A stretch of 64,000 nt of DNA from Calendula officinalis. Its lineage: Eukaryota > Streptophyta > Magnoliopsida > Asterales > Asteraceae. This document shows positions 46,272 through 57,953 of this stretch, piece by piece; position 1 is the first letter of the stretch, and each line of letters begins with the position of its first letter. A program made the position numbers and the translations under genes. The notes under the pieces were generated by a model that saw only the letters and a list, made by a program, of their open reading frames with translations, was not told the origin of the DNA and did not search any database. The stretch is from positions 7,121,501-7,185,500 of the forward strand of contig OY970835.1 in the NCBI GenBank assembly GCA_963853835.1, given 5' to 3'.

Positions 46272-46612
46272 TGTTAGGGTAAATTTAGTTGTATCAAATA
46301 GTTAGAGGGCTAGTTATGTTATGTTGTAATAGTTATGAGGTAGTCATTAGTCTTAGTCAATGGAGTCAAGCTTAATTAGTGTTAATTAAGCTTGTTTAGC
46401 TATGAGGTATAAATACCTTATGTTAAGGCTTAGTTTGTAAGCTTTCCATCATTAACTGAATTACAATTTGAAAGCTAACCACATTCCCTCCATCACTCTC
46501 AACTAACTCACACACACTCAAACACCAAGAACACACACACTTAAGCAAATCTTCTATTTCTCACCTTGAATCATCATGAATTAGCTCAATCTTAGTTGTA
46601 TATGATCTATCA
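46272..46612 (+). repeat. 3' LTR of copia B
   Basis: This LTR is 341 bases, equal in length to the 5' LTR, with TATAAAT at 46408-46414, and is followed by the target duplication CGGGT (46613-46617). Confidence 0.95.
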
Positions 46613-47617
46613 CGGGTTCGTAACATATTCTTGAACAACAAAGGAGCCCGTGCCGCTACGCTTGAACAAGAGTTCAACAACCTTAAACTCGAAGCCATGC
46701 CCTCACTTCAAGCTTATTGTCAACGTCTACGTGACCTTGCTACTCAACTTAAGGATGTTGACGCCGCCGTTTCCGCCCAACGTTTAGTTATTCAACTAGT
46801 TCGTGGTTTGCCTAGCAAGTTTGATACTGTCGCATCATACATTCATCAAACTCTCCCCACTTTTGAAACCGCCCAGAGTATGCTTGAACTCGAACAGCAT
46901 CGTAAGTCCGGTCGAGATGAAATCGCCCCACCCACGGTTCTTGTTGCACCAAAAGGACCCGATACCGACTCCCCCCAGGCCGATCGCAACTCACACCAAC
47001 CACCTCTGGCCTACCATCCACCTCACCAACGCATCAACAATAACAACCGCGACAACCGTAATCAAAACAACCGGGGTCGTGGTCGTGGATCGGGCAATCG
47101 ACAAATGTCTTCCAACCGTGGACAACAATGGTCCCCATGGCCTCCTCAGTGGCTGGTGCCACCCTGTCCGTACCCGACGTACGCATGGAACGCTCCTCCA
47201 TGGAACCCTTGGAACATGTCGCCACCCAACAATCAACAGCGACCACCACAACCGTCAGCTCACACTGGTCAGGCACATCTCACGGACTACAACCCATTGC
47301 AACCATCGGATCTAGGCAACGCGTTTCAAGCTATGAGTCTCAATGCCCCGACGGATCAATCTTGGTATATGGATACCGGGGCGTCATCTCACTTAACGGC
47401 GGACTCTGGTATGATTTCTAACTCTACGAATCGTAGTTCTGTACGTTCTATATTTGTCGGTAATGGTAACAGTATTCCAGTAGTTGGATCCGGTAGCACC
47501 CAAATTCCCAATGGCAACCGAACCCTCCACCTTCAAAATAAATTACACACGTACCTCACATTAATAAAAACCTTATTTCCGTTAGAAAATTTTCTATTGA
47601 TAATTGGGTTTTTGTAG
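46613..47617 (+). pseudogene. Copia A gag (rest) and protease
   Basis: The frame picks up from 34770 after the duplicated CGGGT: RNIFLNNKGARAATLEQEF, then LEAMPSLQAYCQRLRDLATQ and LVRGLPSKFDTVASYI of copia gag, then an Arg/Gly/Asn-rich nucleic-acid-binding tail (NNRGRGRGSGNRQ) in place of a zinc knuckle and a Trp/Pro-rich stretch. The protease motif WYMDTGASSHLT is near 47365-47400. After GNGNSIPV the reading degenerates near 47530-47600 through one or more frameshifts, and the frame ends at 47617. Confidence 0.87.
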
Positions 47618-47639
47618 AATTTGACCCTTTTGGTTTTTC

Positions 47640-48600
47640 TATCAAGGATCTCAAGGATGGGAAGCTCCTCAAGAGGATCAACAGTACGGGTGATCTTACC
47701 TGTTCCCCACCGCCGTCATCACCGGCACTCCCTCCGCCCGTCTCGTTATTTCTCCAACGATTTGGCACAACCGTTTGGGACACCCCGGCAGATCTATCTT
47801 AAATAGTTTACGTTCTAGGTCTTTTATTTCTTGTAAGGAGCCTAACTCCCATTTATGCAATTCATGTCAAATTAGTAAACATACGTGTTTACCATTTAGT
47901 GATTCTAATTCTCGTACTTTTCTTCCATTTGATATTATTCATAGTGATTTATGGACATCACCCGTATTGAGTAAAAGTGGCTACAAATATTACCTAGTCC
48001 AAATCGATAATTACACTCACTTTATTTGGGTATACCCACTAAAAACCAAATCCGAAACTTTTACAAAATTTAAACAATTTTACCAACTTATAAAAACCCA
48101 ATTCGGTATCTCTATTAAATCCTTTCAATGTGACCTCGGTATAGAATTTGACAATAATGAATTCCATAACTTTGCTAAAACCGTAGGTCTCACTTTTCGT
48201 TTCTCCTGCCCTCAAACCTCCCCCCAAAACGGTAAAGCAGAACGCATGCTAAGACGCTTAAACGAAATCATTCTTGCTCTTCTATTCCACGCCTCTCTCC
48301 CACCTATCTTTTCGGTGGAAGCCCTTCACACCGCCACCTACCTTCACAACATCTTACCCACAAAAACACTCCAAAGTAAATCCCCCACCGCCGCCCTCTT
48401 TCTCCGCCACCCTACCCTCGATCACCTTCGTGTGTTTGGTTGTACGTGTTATCCAAACCAATCCGCCAAACGACCCAACAAACTAGCCACCCGGTCAACA
48501 CGTTGTGTTTTCCTCGGGTATCAACCCCAATCCCGAGGCTATCGATGCCGACATGTCCACCGGCAAAGTCATTATATCTCGCCACGTCACCTTTGACGAA
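47640..48600 (+). pseudogene. Copia A integrase
   Basis: The zinc-binding part (HLCNSCQISKHTCLPF) is followed by the core IIHSDLWTSP with the first catalytic aspartate. The second block reads FQCDLGIEFDN where copia elements have CDNGGEFD: the aspartate is kept but the neighbouring Asn/Gly residues are changed. The third, PQNGKAERML, keeps its glutamate. A frameshift near 48510-48540 ends the long frame, after which the family reading (VIISRHVTFDE) continues in another frame. Confidence 0.87.
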
Positions 48601-50136
48601 ACCACATTTCCCTTTTTCGGCCCCACACCACCCACTCCTTCCGCCTACTCATTCGTCAAAACCTTCCCCACCCACCTTTACACTAACATCCTACAACCAC
48701 CACCCGCCTCCTCCCCCACCCCCACCCCCACCAACCACGACCACTTCCACTCACCCCATGCAAACCCGATCCCAACACGGAATCCACAAACCCCGTAACA
48801 TCTTAGACCTCCATGTCTCCACCAAACCACCCATATCTCCAATCCCCAAATCACCCCGTGATGCCCTACTGGATCCCAACTTGAATGCTTCCATGAAAGA
48901 TGAATATGGGGCACTACAGAAAAATGATACGTGGGAGTTAGTCCTGAGACCATCTGATGCACCTGTAATTCAGTGTATGTGGCTATTTCGACATAAATTT
49001 AACTCGGATGGTACTCTTCAACGCTACAAAGCACGACTTGTAGTAAATGGCAAAACTCAATAGGTTGGTATTGATTGTTACGAAACTTTTAGCCCCGTGG
49101 TAGAACCTACTACAATACGTACGGTGCTTAGTCTGTAAACATCTCGCTCGTGGCCTATTCACCAATTAGATGTGAAAAATGCTTTTCTCCATGGACACTT
49201 AACCGAAACTGTTTATATGCATCAACCACCGGGATTCGTTGACCCGCGTAACCCAGACCAAGTATGTCGGTTACGCAAATCTTTATACGGTTTAAAACAG
49301 GTCCCCCGAGCATGGTACCACAGGTTTGCCAAATTTTACACACAAAAGGATTCAATAGCAGCAAATGTGACACATCCTTATTTATTTTGAATCATGGGAA
49401 AGAAACGGCCTACTTGCTTCTATATGTCGATGACATTATTTTAACGGCCTCCACCCCATCTTTACTAACCAATATTATTGCAACTTTGTCAAATGAGTTT
49501 GCCATGACAAATTTATGGCCTCTACATCACTTCCTTGGCATTCAAGTTACACGCAACAACCAAGGATTATTCCTATCGCAATCACAATATGCCAAGGAAA
49601 TTTTATCTCGAGCAAAAATGTCATCGTGCAACCCTACAACAACCCCCGTAGACACTTCCGGAAAACTCAGTGCCACTCATGGTCCGTTAATATCCAACCC
49701 ACAACTTTATCGCCAACTTGTCGGGGCACTACAGTATTTGACTATTACCCGGCCTGACATCGCATATGCTATTCAACAAATATGTTTATTTATGCATTCA
49801 CCACGCGATCCGCACTTCAACTTTCTCAAACGGGTTTTACGTTATGTTAAAGGAACACTTGATCACGGGCTCAGTATATCATCATCACGATCGCATAGCC
49901 TTACCGCTTATTCAGATGCTGACTGGGCGGGATGCCCAGATTCACGCAGATCAACATCAGGTTATTGTGTGTTCCTAGGGGATAATCTAATATCATGGTC
50001 TTCAAAGCGCCAACCAACAGTGTCACGATCTAGCGCAGCGGCCGAATACCGTGCAGTTGCAAATGCCGTGCAAGAAACTACCGGGGTCCGCAACTTACTT
50101 CTAGAATTACAAATGCCCATTAAACAATCAACGGTC
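48601..50136 (+). pseudogene. Copia A reverse transcriptase and RNase H (first part)
   Basis: A Pro/Ser-rich linker leads to KDEYGALQKNDTWELV and RYKARLVVNGKTQ. Then TAG 49061 and TAA 49136 interrupt, followed by HQLDVKNAFLHG, LYGLKQVPRAWY, a frameshift near 49350, and the catalytic YVDDIILTAS. RNase H begins with AYSDADWAGC and SSAAAEYRAVA. At 50136 the frame runs into copia C; the missing RNase H tail is at 57549. The lesions are scattered substitutions and single-base shifts, typical of an old inactive copy. Confidence 0.88.
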
Positions 50137-50141
50137 ATTTT

Positions 50142-50795
50142 TAATGGTGATTTTCGGTTAAAACAATTAACAAAACGCAGCGGAAAGTATTTATCACCAT
50201 GAACGGATCTTGATATCAATCATACAATTAAACTATAAGAAAATCAAAGAGAATGGTATAAGAATTCATACCCTAGTTGCCTTTGATTGTTGTGTATTCG
50301 GATGGAGTTGGTGATGGATTGAAACCAAGTATTCAATTAGAATACCTCTAAAAGAAAGTCCACACAACACAATCAAGAACACCAAAGGAGGATGCTAGTC
50401 CTTGATTCTTGAGAGCAAAAGAAAACAAAAACACCTACAAGTGTTAGAGAGAGGGGACGTCCAAATGGGTGGTCAAGGGTGAGTTTATGGAGCCATTCAA
50501 CACTCTTAATGGTGCCATAAAGACCCATCAATGATTTCCATAAACCATTGTTCCATTTGCACTTTAGTCCCTAGTCATTTGTTTCTTCCATTTTGCTCAC
50601 AATAAAGTTTCAATATTAACAATTAATATTAAACTTATTATACACAAGCTTATAGCTTATATATTAATAATTAATGTAATTACACTAATTACACTAATTA
50701 TATAATGGTGTTTAGTGTTTAAGTGTGTGACCCTTTAGGCTCACAAACAACTAGCCATATAACTATATGTTATACGCGTGAAGCATATTCCAACA
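50142..50795 (-). repeat. 3' LTR of copia C
   Basis: This LTR is 654 bases, TAATGGTGATTTTCGG to GCATATTCCAACA on the plus strand. It has the same length and, by eye, the same sequence as the other LTR. Confidence 0.93.
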
Positions 50796-50806
50796 GCTCC
50801 CACTTG
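50796..50806 (-). other. Polypurine tract of copia C
   Basis: The complement reads CAAGTGGGAGC directly before TGTTGG. It is a typical copia tract. Confidence 0.85.
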
Positions 50807-51645
50807 CGCACGTGATAACATCAAGTAGTTATACAAGCAAAGGTTAGAGTCTAGCAACCCGCCGATGCCCCTAGGAGTATATGAGGAGTTTCATAAAATC
50901 TTTGTTCAAAGTTTTTCAAGCAGTTATCCTTTTGTTACTGATACTATGTTGAATTTTAGACAAGGATCAATGTCAATCTAAAACTTCAACGATTCTGTTT
51001 CTCGATCTATATAATGAAATAGATTACCAAAACCAATCAAGATTCATCTTGATTACCTTTTGGGTGTGGCCACACATACATCTATTCAAAATCATCGAGG
51101 GGCCCAGTAGTATCTAATCCACATACGTGGAGGAACAAATTCTATATTGACTGCACGTGTCTGTCATATGCTTAATGATAAACCCGATAATGGTTGTTAT
51201 AGCAGCCTTATTCAGGTCAGCGTTTAACCACATCAAAGTTTGCCCCTCTACATACACAAACCAACTTGCATCTCAAGTCAGAGGATAAGTGACAAAACCT
51301 TTGTGAGATTCACTTGTGACATAAATCCAAGAAGTGATTTCTCATAGTTTGGGTCAGTCCAATCGTGCATCGTTATGAGCGACATGTGAGTTTGATTTCA
51401 TCATCCTTAGTCATACTAAGATAATGTCATCAATGCCCTCAGATTTGTCTTAATAATATTCCCATATTATCAATATGACAATGGACAATTTAGAATATAA
51501 AACACAGTAAATATTCAAGGATATAAACATGCAAATATAGAACACAGTAGATATTCATATAAAAACGATCATATCAAATATATCAATTTATTCCAATATA
51601 AACTGCTCACAGTTCCATTATCCAAAATACTAAAACAGATTTACA

Positions 51646-52760
51646 TGAAACTACTAGCTTGTCGAAGTCCAATGTTACATTCATATTCAAGATGTTTGGT
51701 ACAAGACATTGAGTTCGATAAAGCGTCAGCTAGTTAGTTATCTGTTTGAACTTTAAGTGTACGAATTTCACATATCTCGATAAATCATTCGAATGTAGTG
51801 AACCTTCGTAAATAGGATCTAGCGTCATCACGACCTATTTCAAAACCAACATAAGTATAGCAAGTATACTTAGTTTCAGTTCAGTATCTCCACCATGACC
51901 AAGAAACATATCTCCAGTACTTTAAAATACTTCAATGTGTTCTTAACAGCAATCCAGTGACCTCTCATGAATTCTGTTGGTATTTTCTAGTAAGGTCCCC
52001 TAAGGACGTTACATTTGGCCTAGTACTTCTTACAGCGTACATGATGAATGTAATAGCCGATTCATAGGGGATTACATTCATCCGCTTCACCACATCAGGT
52101 GTGGAAGGTCCTTGAGTTTCACTCAAGTTTACATTGTGTGGCATACGAGGACTTCCTCGTTTGGGAGTACCACTCTAAACCATTTAGAATTTTGTCAATG
52201 TAAGCACTTTGACTTAAACCAATTAACCGCTTTGATCTATCATTATAGATCCTTACTTCAAGTATGTATGCCGTGTCCCTACAATCCATCATGTCGAAAC
52301 ATTTTCCAAGCCAGGATTTTCATCTTGTAGCATGGTATATTGTTTCACATGAGTGACATGTCATCAACATGTATGACTTGAGAAACGACAACGCTCCCAC
52401 TAGCTTTCATATATACACATACTCAGTTTGGGTTTTAGGTGAAACAAACGTTTTGATTTCATCATCAACCAAATTTCATAGTCATAGTACACTACTTTGG
52501 CTATAAGAATCCTAATGTCTTTAGTAACAGGCGAGAAGGTTTCATCATTGTCAATCCAGTAGGATTGAGTGTAACCTTTTGCTACTATGAGAGATTTATA
52601 GGTGTGTATATTTTCATCCATGTCAACAGTCTTACTGTTTTGAGAAAGATCAACTAAGTTCAAAACTTGATTGTCTCTCATGGATTTTATTTTCGCATTC
52701 ATAGCTTCAAGTCATTTTTCGAATTCAAAATTCGATAATGCTACTTGATAGTTAGGGGGT
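51646..52760 (-). pseudogene. Copia C reverse transcriptase/RNase H remnants
   Basis: At the right edge, minus-strand frames read MNAKIKSMRDNQVLNLVDL, SLIVAKGYTQSYWID and NDETFSPVTK, the start of a copia reverse transcriptase. The last pol words are at 51646-51720 (LADALSNSMSCTKHLEYECN, then GLRQASSFM and a stop). The stretch between is too degraded to give a continuous frame: the catalytic YVDD block is not recognisable. This part is shortened relative to a normal reverse transcriptase plus RNase H. Confidence 0.75.
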
Positions 52761-53029
52761 TCATAATGATCCTCGAAACTTGCTCCTCAGCATCGACATA
52801 AATCTATATCGTTCAGGTGCATGAAGTGTCCTTGCGGATCTATGAATGGGAACAACATCATCCTGTGGTCCAACATCTATATGTCCAGCCTCAGAATGAT
52901 ATTTGCTAGTGTTACCAGAAGGTTGTGTATCTTCACTTTGAATCTTGTCAAAGTCTATAGTGCTCCCACTTGCTTTGTGAAATGAGACTGTTCTCAAGAA
53001 ACTCAGCATACCGAGTAACAACCATTTGT

Positions 53030-53790
53030 TCTCAGTTGGGAAGTAAAATAGTAATCGAAGATATACTTGATAGATATGGGCTCAAGTTTGTTCGGCATGT
53101 CTCGTTCCACGAGATCCTTACAACCCCAGATCCTCAAGTAAGACAAATTAGGGACTTTCCCACGCCATATCTCATATGGTGTCTTTTTAACCTTTTGGTC
53201 AGAACCATATCAAGTATTCGAGCAGCAGACTTCAGTGCATGCCCCTCAAAAGGATAGTGTAAGAGTAGTAGGACTCATCATAGATCGCACCATGTCATAC
53301 AGGGTCCGATATCTCCTTCCAGACGCACCATTATCTTGTGGAGTGTATGAAAGAGTGAATTGTGAGACAATCTCACGATGTGAGGGATGATCCGGAAACT
53401 CTTGACTCATGTACTTTCATCCTTAATCAGGACTGAAAGCCTTTGTTGTCTTGCTAAGTTGATTTTCTACTTTTACTTTAGAAAGCTTTGAACGTTTCAA
53501 AGATTTCATGTTTATGTCTAATCAAGTAAACATAACCATAGCGACTGATATCATTAAAGCTTCCATGTTGATGTTTAATCAAGTAAACATAACCACATCG
53601 AATGATATCATCAGTGAAAGTAGGTGGCACCTTCCCTAGTCTTAGTTCTAAAAGGGCCACATACATCAGTATGTATGAGTCCAAGTAGATTTGTAGCTCT
53701 TTCGCCAACTTGGGAGAAAAGCTTTCTTGTTATCTTTCCATAATATACAAGAGAGGCATTTTAAATGATTCATAATCATTTGTAAAGAAG
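53030..53790 (-). pseudogene. Copia C integrase remnant with internal duplication
   Basis: The minus strand reads GERATNLLGLIHTDVCGPFR across several frames, with the first catalytic aspartate in HTDVCGP. A 57-base direct duplication follows (53496-53552 and 53553-53609; both contain GYVYLI and a KH/RHKH-type word). Then come fragments of the later integrase (YTPQDNGASGRR, ARILDMVLTK). Stops and shifts occur every 20-60 codons. Confidence 0.78.
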
Positions 53791-54239
53791 CCCGTCGAGT
53801 TTTAGTATCAAAACGCGTTTCTTGTTTATGTGGAAAAGATGACGATGCTCTAGGTAAGTAGAATCCAAACCAATTTGGATTCTTGAGTGCTACATTTGTA
53901 TATAGAACTATCGTTTGAATTAGGATCATGCATATTAATTTCAAACATACTATTACAAGGAATAGTTATAAAAAATGTTATTTTTCATAAAACAAAATAT
54001 CATAATCCATTATTCAACAAACGATAAAGCTAAACAATGCATAATTGACAATTGTTCAAAACAATAATTAACGCATTAGGAAGGATAAGATCACAGCTTC
54101 CATTCATTTAGCTTTCTACTTCACATTCAATCTTGCACATTTGTGTAAATGTGAGTTCCACAACTAGTGTCATACACTCAAGATTTATCACGAAAAGTAT
54201 AGAGTTCTATAATGAAGATACCTAATGTGCTAACTAGAA

Positions 54240-54990
54240 CACATTTGTCCTTCATCAACTCTGCCAAGTAGGCAGGACAATTCCTCCTTCAATGGCCAGT
54301 TTCATCGCAATGATGGCAAGAAATATCCTTTGCAGGGTGCTCCTTTTTAGCAGGTGGGGGAATCGTAGGTTTGGAAAAGTAAACTAGCTTACCCTTACCT
54401 AGACTCTTGCCTTGTGCTTGCGGTTTACCTTCCCTGATTGCAAGAAAAGTATTGGGTAACCCTTGCTCAACCAGTTTTACCATAGCATGTTCAACGATTG
54501 TCTTCCCCATGCTATGTACTTTTAAAACACTTTTCAAACTGGTCATAGTCCTTGGATAGTAAGGTAAGAATCAAGCTCATTCCAAGAACTTGTGGTAAGG
54601 GGTAACCAAGACGTTCCATTGGATCAAGATAGCATTGCATATTCAAGATGTAAGTGCTAACTGATTGGCCGTCCTCCTGATTGCAAGCATGGAATGCTTT
54701 AACTGTTTTGAATAGTTCAAGTTCTGCCTTTTGTTGAAATATCATTTTCAACTCGCTTATCATGTCAAATGCTGTGAGTTCCTCGAAGTACTTTCGAATC
54801 TCGGGGTTCATGCTCACAAGCATATGAGTAGCAACTTCTTGGTGTTCGTTAAACGTTTCGGTAAAGGCTTGACGAACAGCAGCAGAATCACTGACAGGAG
54901 GTGCCTCAGGTAAGGCCTGTTATAGGTGTATCAACTTTCTCATCTCTAAGGACAATCCTTAGAATTCGATATCAGAAGATAAAGTTGATA
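54240..54990 (-). pseudogene. Copia C gag remnant
   Basis: The minus strand gives WYRNLRIVLRDEKVD-type words near 54950, then PEAPPVSDSAAVRQAF, HMLVSMNPEIRKYFEEL, AFHACNQEDGQSVSTYIL and VKVHSMGKTI in alternating frames, and the zinc knuckle CHHCDETGHxxxxC at 54260-54310. The order is that of a copia gag. At least two stops and two frame changes break it. The 1.9 kb upstream to the PBS is leader. Confidence 0.82.
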
Positions 54991-56876
54991 TTAGTCAGTT
55001 TCAGTTTTCAAGAACTGATTTTTGAGTGGAGATACTTAGGTTTTGATGTTGTTGTTATCTGTATAACAACCAAAGTTCAAAAAATAGTATTTTCAATAAT
55101 AATTTCTTTTAATCAATTAACTACCCAATTAATTTTAATTAAAAGCTAAGATCCCATTGAGCTTCTATCACCGCATCAGTTGATCTGCTAGAGGTGATAG
55201 ATCCAATAGGTAGGTGACGATCAACAATTGCATTACAAGTGCAACTCTTAGAGGTATGGGACTTCATGGCACCTAGTGAACAAGCATCTAGGGTCAAGTG
55301 GCATGTTTGTCGCATCGTCGCCTCGAGTCAAGGTCTCACCGTTAACTCGATTAAGTCATCCAATGTGAAATCATGTCAAAATAGCTCTAGGTCTCACGCG
55401 TAGAGAATAATGACCTCGGATCTAGATTCAAACCACGTCTCACGTGAATTCAAAAATAGAAGCAAGTGATTTACAACCGATTGGACGGCGTGACTTAAAT
55501 TTTAGGTATGTTAAATTTTAATTAATAAAATTTTATTAAGATATGAATGAATCATGTACTTCATTCATATCACTTCATAAGTCGTTTAATAAACGGTAAA
55601 AACATTTAACGATTATTAAGGTTTAAGTTTCAAATCGTATTTAAACTTAGTTTAATCTCAAAACAATTTTAGATTAAAGGTTTAATCATCAATGATTAAC
55701 TATTATTTTAAGTTTCAAATCATATTTAAACTTAGTTTAATCTCAAAACAATTTTAGATTAAAGGTTTAATCATCAATGATTAACTAGTAATTATCGATG
55801 ATTAAATGTTTGGATGTTTTAATGTTTGTGTCAAAAAACCATTTTTAATTGTTTTATTTACTTGTATCTAATAGGAAAAGAAAACAACCACAAACATAAA
55901 TAAAACATGCAACAAATTTTGTGCAAACCTCAACCGATGAAATCCTAGGTTCGGTCATGTGAGTCATCACGACGGACCGAAGGGTCAAACTAGGGGACGG
56001 GCCAACATGAACCCAAACGGGCCTACATAAACCCAATGGGCTCCCACTTGCTCCAAGACATTCTTGAGCAAGTAGAACCCAAAATTGTGGAAAAGTGTAA
56101 TCTGCCAGAAATTCCAGCAGACTTTGAAGCCCGAAAAGTCACTGAAGGAGTCTTCGTTGGTCTTCCCGGCCTTCTGGAAAGTTGTAGCCCACGACTTTGC
56201 AAGCATTTTAGGCTTTTGAATCGCCCAAAACAGAGTCCGTATGCGTCTAGAAAACCTGTTTTCGTACAGCCCTCGCTTTTGTGACGGAAATTTGTTGTTT
56301 TCTTCATTAGTCTTCAATATTTTTTATCAACAATTTACAATAAAAAGATAAAATAAATACAATCTATTCTATTACTTTTACATTACAAATTTCCCCAAAA
56401 ATGGAACCAAAAATAAAAGAAAAAGAAATGAAACAAATTACAACAATTAAGCCAAAAAAACAAGGCTTTTCCCAAACAACCAAACAACCAAACATCAACC
56501 ACTTTCATTCACAAATGATCTAGGCTTTCATCGGTTTGCACAAACAAGCAACAATTGACAAGGCTTTGGCTTGGGATATGGCAAAAATACATGTTTTGCC
56601 ATATCAACAAAATGGAATTAAAAATTAAATTCCAAGCCAAATAATCAAAAAAAACAATAACAAGATTAATTTTTTGATATGATTTTGTAACAAGTGACAA
56701 TAGGGTTCCAAAAATACCATATTTTAACCCATATTTTTATAAAAATCCGAAAATTAAATTAAAAAACCCGTAGGGTTTTTGTGTTTGGTCCGATCGGAAT
56801 TTTAAAAAAAACACAAAAAAGATTGGTTTTTGCCACTTTTCACAAAATCTAGCTAATTATATGATTAATATAATGA
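54991..56876 (-). other. Copia C leader between PBS and gag
   Basis: This is about 1.9 kb without a recognisable gene. It holds an 85-base tandem duplication (55625-55709, 55710-55787; word TTAATCATCAATGATTAAC) and a GC-richer stretch at 56030-56290 in which short frames are open on both strands. None of these frames shows a domain I recognise. Confidence 0.6.
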
Positions 56877-56888
56877 CTCGTGATACCA
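56877..56888 (-). other. Primer-binding site of copia C
   Basis: The complement reads TGGTATCACGAG, one base from the 5' LTR. It fixes the element's orientation as minus. Confidence 0.85.
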
Positions 56889-56889
56889 C

Positions 56890-57543
56890 TAATGGTGATT
56901 TTCGGTTAAAACAATTAACAAAACGCAGCGGAAAGTATTTATCACCATGAACGGATCTTGATATCAATCATACAATTAAACTATAAGAAAATCAAAGAGA
57001 ATGGTATAAGAATTCATACCCTAGTTGCCTTTGATTGTTGTGTATTCGGATGGAGTTGGTGATGGATTGAAACCAAGTATTCAATTAGAATACCTCTAAA
57101 AGAAAGTCCACACAACACAATCAAGAACACCAAAGGAGGATGCTAGTCCTTGATTCTTGAGAGCAAAAGAAAACAAAAACACCTACAAGTGTTAGAGAGA
57201 GGGGACGTCCAAATGGGTGGTCAAGGGTGAGTTTATGGAGCCATTCAACACTCTTAATGGTGCCATAAAGACCCATCAATGATTTCCATAAACCATTGTT
57301 CCATTTGCACTTTAGTCCCTAGTCATTTGTTTCTTCCATTTTGCTCACAATAAAGTTTCAATATTAACAATTAATATTAAACTTATTATACACAAGCTTA
57401 TAGCTTATATATTAATAATTAATGTAATTACACTAATTACACTAATTATATAATGGTGTTTAGTGTTTAAGTGTGTGACCCTTTAGGCTCACAAACAACT
57501 AGCCATATAACTATATGTTATACGCGTGAAGCATATTCCAACA
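56890..57543 (-). repeat. 5' LTR of copia C
   Basis: This LTR is 654 bases, beginning TGTTGGAATATGCTTCACGC on the minus strand at 57543 and ending CACCATTA at 56890. The target duplication ATTTT follows at 57544. Confidence 0.93.
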
Positions 57544-57548
57544 ATTTT

Positions 57549-57735
57549 CTGCGATAACGTATCCGCCATATACCTCACGGGTAACCCGGTTCAACATCAA
57601 CGTACCAAACATGTCGAACTTGACATTCATTTTGTCCGGGAACGAGTACGACTAGGCCAAATTCGTGTTCTACATGTTCCGTCGTCTCATCAATTTGCAG
57701 ATATTTTCACTAAAGGACTGCCAAAACCCATGTGA
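57549..57735 (+). pseudogene. Copia A RNase H, C-terminal end
   Basis: CDNVSAIYLTGNPVQHQRTK continues the frame left at 50136 once C and one target copy are removed. It ends at HQFADIFTKGLPKPM and a TGA. CDN carries the last RNase H catalytic aspartate. Confidence 0.92.
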
Positions 57736-57792
57736 ACTTCTTTTCGGGACAGTCTCAACGTACGCAAGTCTCTCGTTCCGACTGAGGCGGTG

Positions 57793-57953
57793 TATTAAGC
57801 ATATTATGTATATCTTGTATAAGTAGATAAAGATCATTAGTATATTTGTATTATTATTAGAGATTATCCTTCTATAGTTAGTTAGCCTATATCATGTATA
57901 TATAGTCTTTGTATTGTACCGAATTCAATCAATGAAAGAATTGATTTTCAATA
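57793..57953 (+). repeat. 3' LTR of copia A
   Basis: This LTR is 161 bases and is preceded by the purine-rich GACTGAGGCGGTG. It differs from the 5' LTR by GTATATTTG against ATATTTG and by a few substitutions. Confidence 0.83.

Larger units (their letters stand above)
34771..46612 (+). mobile_element. Large Sirevirus-like Ty1/copia element B, 11.8 kb, inserted in gag of copia A
   Basis: Identical-length LTRs of 341 bases (34771-35111, 46272-46612) carry five differences. The target duplication is CGGGT (34766-34770, 46613-46617). The element has PBS TGGTATCAGAGC at 35114, a leader with palindromic repeats, gag with a CCHC knuckle, a 670-codon coiled-coil region, a 1148-codon pol, then 3.3 kb of non-coding DNA with several polypurine-tract-like motifs before the true tract at 46261. 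Size, long gag extension and multiple tracts fit the Sirevirus group. In-frame stops at 36257, 37295 and 39416 mean it is probably not autonomous now. Confidence 0.92.
50142..57543 (-). mobile_element. Ty1/copia element C, 7.4 kb, inserted in RNase H of copia A
   Basis: Two 654-base LTRs (50142-50795, 56890-57543) show no difference that I could find. Target duplication ATTTT lies at 50137-50141 and 57544-57548. On the minus strand the 5' LTR starts TGTTGGAATATGC. The PBS TGGTATCACGAG (complement of 56877-56888) follows one base after it, and the tract CAAGTGGGAGC (complement of 50796-50806) precedes the 3' LTR. Gag, integrase and reverse transcriptase remnants occur in the right order but are full of stops. 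The LTR ends in TA instead of CA. Confidence 0.92.
34151..57953 (+). mobile_element. Ty1/copia element A, interrupted by copias B and C
   Basis: Short LTRs (34151-34309, 57793-57953) frame gag, protease, integrase, reverse transcriptase and RNase H in copia order. The coding sequence is cut by B inside gag (34770/46613) and by C inside RNase H (50136/57549), and resumes in register after each. Flanking ATAAT (34146-34150, 57954-57958) is the likely target duplication inside the LINE. Without the two insertions A would be about 4.6 kb, normal for a compact copia. Several frameshifts and stops inactivate it. Confidence 0.9.

Noticed and set aside
55985..56317. Overlapping 82-110 codon frames on both strands in the copia C leader
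   Set aside because: Simultaneous opening in three frames over a GC-richer patch is better explained by composition. It lies between PBS and gag of a retroelement and shows no domain.
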